Assembly: GCA_023957315.1 (NCBI GenBank)
Contig: JAMLHE010000002.1
Coordinates: 124,001 to 188,000, forward strand
Direction: 5' to 3'
Source of the DNA: Candidatus Kapaibacterium sp.
GTDB lineage: Bacteria; Bacteroidota; Ignavibacteria; Kapaibacteriales; UBA2268
Length of the DNA stretch: 64,000 nucleotides
The notes under the pieces are model-generated. The model saw only the letters and a program-made list of their open reading frames with translations. It was not told the DNA's origin and searched no databases. Position numbers and translations under genes: made by a program. Below are positions 18,187 through 27,443 of this stretch, one piece after another (positions within the stretch are counted from its first letter, which is position 1; every line of letters begins with the position of its first letter).

Positions 18187-21100
18187 TTACTCCATCTCCC
18201 TAACTATCTTTACTGTTTCGACGCTGACGGTGGTGACTCGCATCAGCAGGTCAATGACCTTGTCCTTGTAATCGGCAAAGCGGTATGTGTTGAACTTTTC
18301 GGCGATTGTGGGGTCTTTGGGTTTCTTTTCTTTGTATTGGTCAAGTATCCATTCCAAAGCGGAGCGGTTGCCGAGTTTATATTCCCATGCTTCTTTGGGC
18401 ACTCCGGAGAGCGTCGTGATGTTGTCCAATTCGATTGTTCCGCTGTCCTTATCAGCTTTCAATTTTGGCTTATAGACTTCATTTTTCAGCTCAATTGTAG
18501 TTACTTTGAGCGGAAATTCTGTTACGGTTTCAAAGTTGATATGCAAATCCATTAGATTTTTGCCCCAATCCGCCCATTTCCAGAAGTCGTCGTAAAATGG
18601 CACGCGTGGGAACTGACGTTTCAGGTTCATTTCGTATTTCTTGCGGTATGCCGGGTTGTGTAATACTGCGTAAACGTAGTGGAAAATGTCTTCTTTTGTA
18701 ATGGTTTGGTCTGTATAATTATTGTGAAACTGCTCTAAGCCCCAATCTGTGATGTTGTCAGTTTTTTTATTATTTGAACTGAAAATATATTGTGGAATAT
18801 TTTGTCCATTAGGTGTTATCTGCAAATGTGGTAAATATTTTAAGCCTAAAATATGGAAGGGGCGATCTATTCCAACTCCTGGAACACTCAATAATTTATT
18901 TTGTAAACTGAATTCTTTACCAAATGCATCATAATGATTTTGTGTAAGTACATCATTTAATAATTTTTCAGAATATTGATACAAAATTGTAAATGGACGG
19001 TAAATTGCATTAATTACTAAATCTTTTGAAAAAATTGATTTTTTAGCTCTTTCAAATTCTTTTTTAAGATCTCTACTCCATTTAATACTTAAATTTATTT
19101 TCTTTTCTTGAATACAATTATTATAAATTTCAGAAAAATACTTCATTTTGTTTTCTAAATTTTTTCTATCAAAATCATAAACCCACTCATCTCTATTTGT
19201 GGGTACACCGGGAAAATAAGTCTTGAATATTGCTTGACTACCTTTGTTGAACTTAAAGTTTTTATCAATAATTGGTATCATCGTATCCCAATCGTTTTCA
19301 GTTAATTCAATCCAGTTGTTATTTTTATCGGGTCTTATATGGTCAAAAGTTCCATTTCTGATTAAGTCATGAATTTTTGTTTGCGATAAAAAGCTGACTT
19401 TATCTTCTGCTGTTTCCATCTCAGGACGTCTAATGTAAAATATTCTGCATCCTTTGGGGCTGATATATTTTTGCTCATCATAATAGACCGCTGGTTCTTT
19501 AGCAATCGGAGTGAGTTTTAGTGATTTTTTCAAATAGTTAAATTCTTCCTCATCGTTATTAGATAAATAAATACTGTTATCTGAGGTTTTCACTAAAAGC
19601 ATAATCGCTACTCCGGTTTGAATAGCAAAAACATTGTGTTTAGGACCGGAAAGTTTCGGATTAGCCCTTACATCGCCTCCAAGGTCAATTATGTAAATAT
19701 GGTCAAATTCTGAAGCAACTATCTTCCTAAAGCCGTCAAATGTTCTACTGTTGATGAATGAACGATTTGTGATAAAAGCAATTACACCTTCATCTCCCAA
19801 TCTATCCATAGCCCATCTGTAAAAACGGCTGTACATATCATAGACTTTAGTTTTTTGTGCGCTTGAGTGTTTGATGTATGTGTCTTTGATTCTCTTGTCT
19901 ATAATCGGATATTCGCGGTTTTTGTTGTTGTCGTTTTCGTTCATCTGATTGGCATTGTAGGGCGGATTGCCGATAATGACTGAAATTTTCCGTTCGTTTT
20001 GTTTCTTGATTCTTTCCGTATTTTCAGCGGAAACACTGAACAGTTCATTAACCTTGTTTTTGTAATCGAATCCCATGTTGTCGAGCGTATCAACAAAGCA
20101 CAGATTCTTGAACTCTGCATATTCTTCCATGCGTTGCTTGTAGGTGAATTCGATATTCAAATTTGCGATATAGTAGGGCAAAATAGCCACTTCGTTTGCA
20201 TGGATTTCGTTCTTGTATTTGTATTCGAGCTTGTCTTTGGGCAAATAATCAATCAAATCGCAAATGAAAGTACCTGTGCCTGTTGCAGGGTCGAGTATTT
20301 CCACGTTCTTATCCGACAGAAACCGTCCAAAATGCTTATGCAGAAGATAATCCGTGCTTTCAATCATAAAGCGGACTATTTCGTTTGGTGTATAGACCAC
20401 TCCGAGCCGGTCGGCAGCCTTCGGATTGTATGACTTGTAGAAATTTTCGTAAACAATTTTCAAAAATTTCTGCTTTTCGTGATGGTCTGCAATTCCGGCT
20501 GCTGCTACATTGATAGCTTGATAATAAATATTAATCTTAGAGAGCAAATTTTCTCTAATTTGCCGCGTAAAGAAAGTATTAATTACAGTTTCCAACTGCT
20601 TGGCAATGTTATTTTCACGATGGAAATATGGCTCGTCAAATATCGTATTGAAAATATCGGCAGTCAGAATATGCTGAATCATCATTTCGTTAATATCATC
20701 GAGAGTAATTTCCGGATTGATTGATTGCTTGCATATTTCGTGAAATTCTAATAGTTTTGTTATGAATTTTTGATTAACTGTGCTTTTGTTTTCAGCAACT
20801 AAACCCTGATCCCCATAACCTAATTGCTCGTTAATCATATTTCGCAATGCAGTGACGACATTCGGAATATCGCTTTTAAATAGTTCGATTGCAGCACGAA
20901 AATTGGCAACTTCCGGTCGCTGATAATTGACAAAAGATTTGATTAAACTGTCGAGTGCGAGAGCGTTTTGGACATCAGCACGAATGACTTCTCGACCACC
21001 TTGGAACAATATGGCAATTTGGCTGTCCTCGAAAAGTATGTTATCTTTAGGATAGCCTTTGGCAAATTTCTTTTTGATTTCCAAATCAATATCATCGTCC

Positions 21101-21348
21101 TCGTCTTTACTTTCCCAATAACCCCAATCGAGTCTAAGCGAATCCTTGAGTGTACCATCGGGAGTTATGGTTCTACCTGTAGAGGTTTTGATAGATAATT
21201 CAGGAATCAAAATCAGTCCATTTTGCGAAGCGTAATGATTGAGCAAATTATAAAAGGAGTTACGAATGGCAGTTTCCTTACTGCTACCACTGTAATCCTT
21301 GACTTTCTGCAGTTCATTCTGATAATGTTGTATAGCGACTAACGACAT
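18187..21348 (-). CDS. Single-chain restriction-modification enzyme (type ISP/IIG-like, no helicase)
   Basis: A 1053-residue protein combining nuclease, methyltransferase and specificity parts. Residues ~25-120 form a PD-(D/E)xK nuclease, with P63-D64 and E79-S-K81 in WGYWESKD. A helical linker at ~150-310 leads to the N6-adenine methyltransferase, with motif I LDPATGTGTF at ~352-361 and catalytic NPPY at 461-464. The C-terminal ~550 residues resemble the target-recognition region of type ISP enzymes. The SF2 helicase of ISP enzymes such as LlaGI is absent, so cleavage near the site (IIG-like) is inferred. It stands alone, with no separate S or R gene. An AT-rich gap follows upstream. Confidence 0.82.
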   Translation of the reverse strand: MSLVAIQHYQNELQKVKDYSGSSKETAIRNSFYNLLNHYASQNGLILIPELSIKTSTGRTITPDGTLKDSLRLDWGYWESKDEDDDIDLEIKKKFAKGYPKDNILFEDSQIAILFQGGREVIRADVQNALALDSLIKSFVNYQRPEVANFRAAIELFKSDIPNVVTALRNMINEQLGYGDQGLVAENKSTVNQKFITKLLEFHEICKQSINPEITLDDINEMMIQHILTADIFNTIFDEPYFHRENNIAKQLETVINTFFTRQIRENLLSKINIYYQAINVAAAGIADHHEKQKFLKIVYENFYKSYNPKAADRLGVVYTPNEIVRFMIESTDYLLHKHFGRFLSDKNVEILDPATGTGTFICDLIDYLPKDKLEYKYKNEIHANEVAILPYYIANLNIEFTYKQRMEEYAEFKNLCFVDTLDNMGFDYKNKVNELFSVSAENTERIKKQNERKISVIIGNPPYNANQMNENDNNKNREYPIIDKRIKDTYIKHSSAQKTKVYDMYSRFYRWAMDRLGDEGVIAFITNRSFINSRTFDGFRKIVASEFDHIYIIDLGGDVRANPKLSGPKHNVFAIQTGVAIMLLVKTSDNSIYLSNNDEEEFNYLKKSLKLTPIAKEPAVYYDEQKYISPKGCRIFYIRRPEMETAEDKVSFLSQTKIHDLIRNGTFDHIRPDKNNNWIELTENDWDTMIPIIDKNFKFNKGSQAIFKTYFPGVPTNRDEWVYDFDRKNLENKMKYFSEIYNNCIQEKKINLSIKWSRDLKKEFERAKKSIFSKDLVINAIYRPFTILYQYSEKLLNDVLTQNHYDAFGKEFSLQNKLLSVPGVGIDRPFHILGLKYLPHLQITPNGQNIPQYIFSSNNKKTDNITDWGLEQFHNNYTDQTITKEDIFHYVYAVLHNPAYRKKYEMNLKRQFPRVPFYDDFWKWADWGKNLMDLHINFETVTEFPLKVTTIELKNEVYKPKLKADKDSGTIELDNITTLSGVPKEAWEYKLGNRSALEWILDQYKEKKPKDPTIAEKFNTYRFADYKDKVIDLLMRVTTVSVETVKIVREME

Positions 21349-21471
21349 TTATATGCCTTCTTTTTATTATTTATTTTCCAAAACGCAAAAATGCATTCTA
21401 CAAACATAACAATTTTATAATATTCATTTCTTGCCTCATTTCAACCTTTTCATTTTGCCACCTAAGTCCAC

Positions 21472-21504
21472 AAATAAAAATCCCCCTTTTTTTCAAAAGG
21501 AGGA
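21472..21504 (-). terminator. Terminator of the first IgGFc-like gene
   Basis: On the minus strand, TCCTCCTTTT and AAAAGGGGGA form a 10-bp stem with one wobble pair closed by a GAAA tetraloop, followed by ATTTTTATTT. It is about 40 bp past the stop of the gene ending at 21544. Confidence 0.82.
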
Positions 21505-21543
21505 TATCGTATGCTTTAAAGGAGTGGAGCATTTATGAGTATC

Positions 21544-24306
21544 TTAGAGAGAGATTTTCTTGCTCATCCAAATGCCATTGATTTTGAGATGGAGCATATA
21601 AACGCCGGAAGTCAATCCGGGGACGGCTGCGCTGTAAGAGTTTACATTGTTGGTAAGCTCAGAATTGAACAGTGTTCTGCCGTTCAAATCATATACTTTC
21701 ATGCCCGAAAGTGTGGCATCGTGCTCGGAGCGGAATGTAATTGAGGCTCCGTCATAATTTACGGAGAAGGTGCCGCCAAACAGTTTGTCGTCAATGACTG
21801 ATGATGGAATCGCAACGCCTGTGATTTGGGCTTCGTCTTTTATTACATAGCCATCGCTTATGACTTTTAAAGTTGCTGCAAATTCGCCTGGCGCTGTAGG
21901 TGTGAAACTTGTTACTATATTGTACTCACGTCCCGCAGCTACTACAAGTGGTTCTTCTTCCGATACTGTCGGCAAAGCGAACGTGAATTCGGAGCTGCCG
22001 GTAACTTCAAATCCTGTGACAAACATATCTACCATGCTTGGATTTGTGATACGGACATAACGGTCTTTCACAGGTTCGCCAGCCGCTTGAGTAGCAAAGT
22101 CTGTACCTGTAACTTGTAAACGCGGGTTAGCAACTTCGGCAGTGAGATAGTCGAAATATTGAACATCGCCATCGGCTAATTTGATGCCAATCTGATTAGA
22201 AAATGCCCCTTCGATTTTTTTAATATCATCTTCATTCATATTGCGAGCGTTGAAACGAACCTGGAATTTGTGTTCTTCACCGGGTTTCAATACTGTGTTT
22301 TCTTCGATATTATTAATAATTTCAAATTGTGTGTCATTTTTCTGGAATACGATCGAATTGACAGGCACAGTGCTCATACTTTCATTATTAGTAAGTGCAA
22401 ACTCTAATTCTTCAAATTTACCTGATTTCAATTTGCCGAAATAAGTCTCAGTAGAAACAATAGTTGGAACAGGTGTTGCCTTAATACTGAATTCAACAAT
22501 TTTATCGTTGCCTCTTCTATCAGTCACAGCAAGAACTGCTTTTGATGATTTATACTTATTTACCACATTTATTTGGAAATTTGTTTCGTTATCAATTCCC
22601 GGAATAAAAGGAGTATATTCGAGTTTGTAATTATCGCTAAGTGCATTAATCAATCGTACCGAAGATAGTCCGGAAGCATTTGATGTTTGAACTTCGTCGC
22701 CGTCTTTGCTAACTTTAGAGATTGGTTGAGTAACGTCTCGGACTACACCGGTGATGTTGCCGTTTTCGTCCATTTCGTAGTCTATTTCAGGTGCGAGTGA
22801 ATCGTCAGAAGACATATCAATAAGTCTGCCTGATGCGGGGAAACCGTATGAATCATACCAATCATATCCATATGCATAAACCGCAAATGGTTCATCAGCT
22901 TTCATTCTATATACGCCATCATGATCCAGTTTTAACGTTTTGGAGTAATATTGACGCCCGTCTTTTTCCTCACCATAAAATGGGGTTCCCTGCGAAGGAC
23001 TTATATTTTTCACAGGTATCCAATTTAATTCTTCGGCTTTAGCTTCTGCAAACATTAAATCATCGGGAATAGTGCCATCTGCTTTTGCCAAATAAACTAT
23101 ATTTATGTAATTATCGTTAAACCCAAATCCACCTTTAATCCCGGGTGTATTGAATATAACATCAGTTTGGAATTGCTCAACAGGCATTATTTGCATTTGG
23201 AACGGGTCGCTTTCTACACCATCATCCATTTGTCCCGGATTGTATTGAACTACGTTGATAGCTTTGTTAGAAGATATTCTAGCAGGTTTCGGTGTATCCA
23301 TTGCAATTCTCGTTTCTATATATCCTTTGTCTTTGAAGCCGCCTGCAGTATGGATTTTTCCTGCCGGAATACCATCTATTGAAAAATTAGTATTTGCTTC
23401 AGCCGCAAAAACCTTAACAAGGGCAGGTTTTTTTCTATACGCTATTGGTGATACCAAATAACTCTTGCCCCAATTATAAATTGGCAATTCTTGTTCAATA
23501 ATATAGTCGCATGCTGCTATATGAGTTGGAATATAGGCACAGAAATTTCCTGATATTACGGCTACCGGTTTATCTGCATTTACGTTCGAACCTGTCAAAT
23601 CATTAAATTGCCCGACACCTGCTATCAACCAAACGTCGCCTTTGTGGATCATTTTGGTCATGCTCTGTCCGGCTTTGAGTTCGTCACCATTTTCTTTAAT
23701 TATTCTCATAGTCTCGAAGCCGCCAAGTTTGAAATTAACAGTAGTATTATCGTAAGCACCGACTATACTTGTATAGCTTGGTAAAAATTGCCCGGTGTTG
23801 TTAGTTGGGTCGGCATAGGATGCTACTTGATAATCAGTACCAAGTACGTTAATTGGCAATGCCATATAGCCATCTGATGTGTATTGAAAACGTGTTACGC
23901 CATAACAGATAATGGGGTCTTCCGCAGTTATTATAATAGCTCGCTTTTCCCATACTTGAGATGGCTGTGGTGCAACAAAGTCCGATTTGGAATACACCTG
24001 GGCTTCTGTCGGTTTTAGAGTAAATTCAATTACATCATTTGGTATAGTCTCTTTGACAATGGTAATAGCAAAACCGGGTATACTAAGTGTAACTTTTGTC
24101 TTGTAGAGCGAGGCTACATAAATTCGGATTGCATTGTTTGGTCCCTGCGTTTCCCAGCAAGGATGAAAAGTCATAAGGAATTCTGTACCGGCGTTTGAAG
24201 CACCAAGCAACAGCGAAAGCTTGTCAATATCGGACTCGTCAGCCCTTAGTGAGGAAAGCGGCAACAAAATAGCAATTGCCACTACAAAAAGTAGAAAATG
24301 TTTCAT
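21544..24306 (-). CDS. Secreted IgGFc-binding-like T9SS protein, paralog 1
   Basis: Large exported protein (~920 residues). The signal peptide MKHFLLFVVAIAILLPLSSLRA is predicted to be cut before DESD. The start is 24306 because GAGGTG lies 7 bases upstream. Residues ~30-480 match the IgGFc-binding N-terminal domain (FLMTFHPCW, CYGVTRFQ, GYMALPINVLG, QFLPSYTSIVG, KPVAVISGNFCAY, VVQYNPG). An ASH/CARDB-like region (~620-830) follows, and the last ~75 residues form a T9SS type A sorting domain (MKVYDLNGRTLF, GVYMLHLKING, SKKISL). Likely on the cell surface. It is the most diverged of three tandem paralogs. The ligand is unknown, and the name reflects the fold only. Confidence 0.85.
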   Translation of the reverse strand: MKHFLLFVVAIAILLPLSSLRADESDIDKLSLLLGASNAGTEFLMTFHPCWETQGPNNAIRIYVASLYKTKVTLSIPGFAITIVKETIPNDVIEFTLKPTEAQVYSKSDFVAPQPSQVWEKRAIIITAEDPIICYGVTRFQYTSDGYMALPINVLGTDYQVASYADPTNNTGQFLPSYTSIVGAYDNTTVNFKLGGFETMRIIKENGDELKAGQSMTKMIHKGDVWLIAGVGQFNDLTGSNVNADKPVAVISGNFCAYIPTHIAACDYIIEQELPIYNWGKSYLVSPIAYRKKPALVKVFAAEANTNFSIDGIPAGKIHTAGGFKDKGYIETRIAMDTPKPARISSNKAINVVQYNPGQMDDGVESDPFQMQIMPVEQFQTDVIFNTPGIKGGFGFNDNYINIVYLAKADGTIPDDLMFAEAKAEELNWIPVKNISPSQGTPFYGEEKDGRQYYSKTLKLDHDGVYRMKADEPFAVYAYGYDWYDSYGFPASGRLIDMSSDDSLAPEIDYEMDENGNITGVVRDVTQPISKVSKDGDEVQTSNASGLSSVRLINALSDNYKLEYTPFIPGIDNETNFQINVVNKYKSSKAVLAVTDRRGNDKIVEFSIKATPVPTIVSTETYFGKLKSGKFEELEFALTNNESMSTVPVNSIVFQKNDTQFEIINNIEENTVLKPGEEHKFQVRFNARNMNEDDIKKIEGAFSNQIGIKLADGDVQYFDYLTAEVANPRLQVTGTDFATQAAGEPVKDRYVRITNPSMVDMFVTGFEVTGSSEFTFALPTVSEEEPLVVAAGREYNIVTSFTPTAPGEFAATLKVISDGYVIKDEAQITGVAIPSSVIDDKLFGGTFSVNYDGASITFRSEHDATLSGMKVYDLNGRTLFNSELTNNVNSYSAAVPGLTSGVYMLHLKINGIWMSKKISL

Positions 24307-24364
24307 AATACACCTCAAAAATGTTTTAAAAATTCAATTATTATCCTTTTATTTTTCATACTCT

Positions 24365-24382
24365 TGTGGCAATTTTGCCACA
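24365..24382. promoter_or_regulatory. Perfect palindrome upstream of paralog 1
   Basis: TGTGGCAA-TT-TTGCCACA is a perfect 18-bp palindrome 59 bp upstream of the ATG at 24306 on the minus strand. The interval 24307-24613 holds no gene. The palindrome is a candidate operator. It could also serve as a terminator for the upstream paralog, but it lacks a T-run. Confidence 0.45.
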
Positions 24383-24613
24383 CTAAGAGTAAACCTGTAC
24401 ATTAAATTCCACATTCTATTTATTTTATCGTTTGCTCAGTCCGCTTTTATTTTTCTATGAGTCGCTCTGAGACAAAGTCGTAACATTTTAGAGCTAATGA
24501 TAGTGTCAATTAATAATGCAAGAAAGATGCCATACAAATATGACATCAGTCTCGTACTCGCTTCCGAGCTATTTTAAATCATTAACAATTCCGATTAAAA
24601 CATTGCTATTTGC

Positions 24614-27361
24614 TTACGAAATTATTAATTTCTTGCTCATCCAAATGCCATCTATATTAATGTGTAGCAGGTAAATGCCCGTTTTAAAACTCGGGACTGC
24701 TACACGATATTCATTTATTTTATTTGTAATGTCTGAATTGAAGATATTTCTGCCGTTCAAATCGTATATCTTTAAGCCCGAAACGATTGCATCATTTTCG
24801 GAACGGAATGTAATCGAGTTACCATCATAATTTACGGCGAATTTCCCACCATAAAGATTGTTATCAAGAACTGATGAAGGAATTGCAGAAGCTGAAATTA
24901 CAGCCACATTTTTAATAATGTACGCATCGCTTGTGATTGTCAAAGTGTCACTAAATTCGCCGGGTTCAGTCGGTATAAATTCCGTTTTTACTAAGTATTC
25001 GCCAAATGCCCCTATTTCAAAGGGATTCTCAACCGATGCTTCGGGCAAATCCAGCACAAAAGGAGATTCAGCCGGGAAATCGAACTTGGTAATTAGCAAA
25101 GGCATTTTGCCGGGATTGCTGATTTTTAGATATTGGTGCTCAATCGTTTCGTCTATCATATGTGTAGAGAAATCAACATCATCGGCAATTATTCGCGGAT
25201 TTGCGACTTCGATTTCGAATATTTTATTCAAGCTCATTGATTGGATGAATTCATCAATTTTGACATCGACATAAAAATGATTTTTGAATACTTGTTCCAG
25301 TTTTTCGATATCATCTGAATATAATTCATTGGCATGGAAACGGACTTTGAAAGGATGCTCTTCCATAGGACCGAGGACTAAATTCTCGGGAATATTTTCT
25401 ATTATTTCGAATTGGGAATCTTCGTTGCTCAATACAATTTTTTCGAGAGGAAGAGTATTCTCTTCGCGCTCGTTAGAAAGTATAATTTCAAAATCTCGGA
25501 AATGCCCGGATTTAATCATTCCCAAATCATAATTGTCGGCGTTTAAACTCAAATTGACTATTGGAGTATAATTAATTTCCTTTAAGCTCCAATTTCCACT
25601 TTTATCGGATGCTATAATAACAGCTTTAGCAGGCTTCCAATAATCAAGAGTCCTTAATTCAAATGTCGTCTTAGGGGATATTCCCGAAATAAAAGGTTCT
25701 ATATTACATTGATAATTGTAGCTGAGAGCTTCAACTAAAGATAGGGAAGCCAAGTTGGAAGGTTCAACTCCTACTTGAGCTACATCAAGCACTGTGCCGT
25801 TGTAATCTCCTTTACAACAATGTCCATCCGCAGGTTGGAATACAGGTGGCAAAGTATCGCCCTTCGTCAAATCACGTAATCGGACAGATGCCATAGTCCC
25901 AAAAGAAGAATTTGCATCATTGCCGTATTGATAAAGCCCGAAGGGGTCATTGGCTTTAATTTGGTGAATTCCTGCTTCCGTGATAGGTAAAATTTTTGAA
26001 TAATATTGGCGTCCGTCATTCTCATAACAATTGGTAGGAGTTCCGGGATTACCGGAAAATGCTTCGAGAGGAATCCAGTCTAATGGACTTTGACTAAAGA
26101 TGCCAACTTGCAAATCCTGTGGAATACCACCATCAATTGCAGCAAGATAAACTAAATTGTAATAGTTTTTCTTAAATTCCAATCCATCCGCTCCAACAGT
26201 TACGAATTTACAATCATTGCTGAATTGCTCGTTTGCGATAACTTGCATCTGAAATGGTGCACTCGCAATGCTATCATCGCTTTTACTTGGATTGTACTGC
26301 ACCACATTAATCGGGTAATCTGACGAAATAATCACAGGCCTGTTAATTCCAATATCGCCGGTACGAACTTCAATATATCCTTTCCCTATTAGTCCACCCG
26401 GTGATATAATCCGAGTAATCAGCTGCCCGTCCATAAAGACTGCGTTGTTCGGCATAGATGTGAATATTCTCGTAATGGGGGGATTCTTTCTATTGGCAAT
26501 AGGAGTAACAATATAATTTTTGCCCCAAGTGCTCACAGGTGTTTGTTGCTCAATAGTATAATCACAATTTGACAAATCGTCCATATCGCCCATGCAGTAA
26601 TTGCCCGAAATCACAGCCACAGGCTTAGTGGAGTTTATTGTTGAACCTGTTAGGTCGTTACTAAAACCGCTTCCTGCAAATAGCCAAACGTCGCCTTCGT
26701 TTAGAGTTGTTCTGGCAACTTCGTTTGGTAGTAAATTTTCTCCATTTAGCAGGCGAACTTTTGTATCGGCATTTCCACCCAATCTGAAAGTAATCTTCGT
26801 ATTATTGTAAATTCCTACTACACTTGTGTAACTGGGCATGAATTGATTTGCACTATTTGAAGGGTCAGGGAGAGTAGCGATTTGATATGTTTGTCCAACA
26901 ACATGAGCCGGTAAAGCCATGTAGCCACCTGACTTGTCTCCAAATCGAGCCACACCATAGCACATCACAGGGTCGGCAGCTTTAACAATTATAGCCATCC
27001 CTTCCCATACTTGCATAGGCTTGGGCGGAGTAGAAGCGTCCTTCGAATACATTAGAGCCTGTTCGGGAGTTAGCGTGAATTCAATTGTTTGGTTGGGAAT
27101 TGTTGACTTTTCTTCGTAATAATCAATCGCCTCAATTTTCACGCTGACTAAAGTATTAAAGAATGAAGTTACAAAGATTTTTATTTCACCTTCTCCATCG
27201 CCACCTTCGGGTCCCGGGTGGAAAGCCAAATAAAATTCAGTTCCTAAATATGATGAGTTCTTCATCCTATTAAGTAATTCATCGCCTGTCATTTGTGCTT
27301 CAAGCAAATTATGTGAAAACAGTAGCGATACCAGCGTCGAAAGTAGGATAAAATATTTCAT
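24614..27361 (-). CDS. Secreted IgGFc-binding-like T9SS protein, paralog 2
   Basis: A 915-residue exported paralog. The signal peptide (MKYFILLSTLVSLLFSHN onward) has a predicted cut LEA|QMT, leaving an N-terminal Gln. The IgGFc-binding-like domain covers ~30-480 with the same conserved blocks as paralog 1 (FYLAFHPG, CYGVARFG, GYMALPAHVVG, QFMPSYTSVVG, KPVAVISGNYC). ASH-like beta domains and a T9SS type A C-terminus (GLKIYDLNGRNIF, GIYLLHINIDGIWMSKK) follow. GAGGT precedes the ATG. The first ~20 and last ~200 residues are nearly identical to paralog 3 while the middle differs, which suggests recent duplication or gene conversion. Confidence 0.85.
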   Translation of the reverse strand: MKYFILLSTLVSLLFSHNLLEAQMTGDELLNRMKNSSYLGTEFYLAFHPGPEGGDGEGEIKIFVTSFFNTLVSVKIEAIDYYEEKSTIPNQTIEFTLTPEQALMYSKDASTPPKPMQVWEGMAIIVKAADPVMCYGVARFGDKSGGYMALPAHVVGQTYQIATLPDPSNSANQFMPSYTSVVGIYNNTKITFRLGGNADTKVRLLNGENLLPNEVARTTLNEGDVWLFAGSGFSNDLTGSTINSTKPVAVISGNYCMGDMDDLSNCDYTIEQQTPVSTWGKNYIVTPIANRKNPPITRIFTSMPNNAVFMDGQLITRIISPGGLIGKGYIEVRTGDIGINRPVIISSDYPINVVQYNPSKSDDSIASAPFQMQVIANEQFSNDCKFVTVGADGLEFKKNYYNLVYLAAIDGGIPQDLQVGIFSQSPLDWIPLEAFSGNPGTPTNCYENDGRQYYSKILPITEAGIHQIKANDPFGLYQYGNDANSSFGTMASVRLRDLTKGDTLPPVFQPADGHCCKGDYNGTVLDVAQVGVEPSNLASLSLVEALSYNYQCNIEPFISGISPKTTFELRTLDYWKPAKAVIIASDKSGNWSLKEINYTPIVNLSLNADNYDLGMIKSGHFRDFEIILSNEREENTLPLEKIVLSNEDSQFEIIENIPENLVLGPMEEHPFKVRFHANELYSDDIEKLEQVFKNHFYVDVKIDEFIQSMSLNKIFEIEVANPRIIADDVDFSTHMIDETIEHQYLKISNPGKMPLLITKFDFPAESPFVLDLPEASVENPFEIGAFGEYLVKTEFIPTEPGEFSDTLTITSDAYIIKNVAVISASAIPSSVLDNNLYGGKFAVNYDGNSITFRSENDAIVSGLKIYDLNGRNIFNSDITNKINEYRVAVPSFKTGIYLLHINIDGIWMSKKLIIS

Positions 27362-27443
27362 AGCATACCTCGAAAATATGTGTTATATATTAATTCTTTA
27401 TTTTTTTGCTTTACTCTTGCCTAAATAAAATACACACAGAGTA

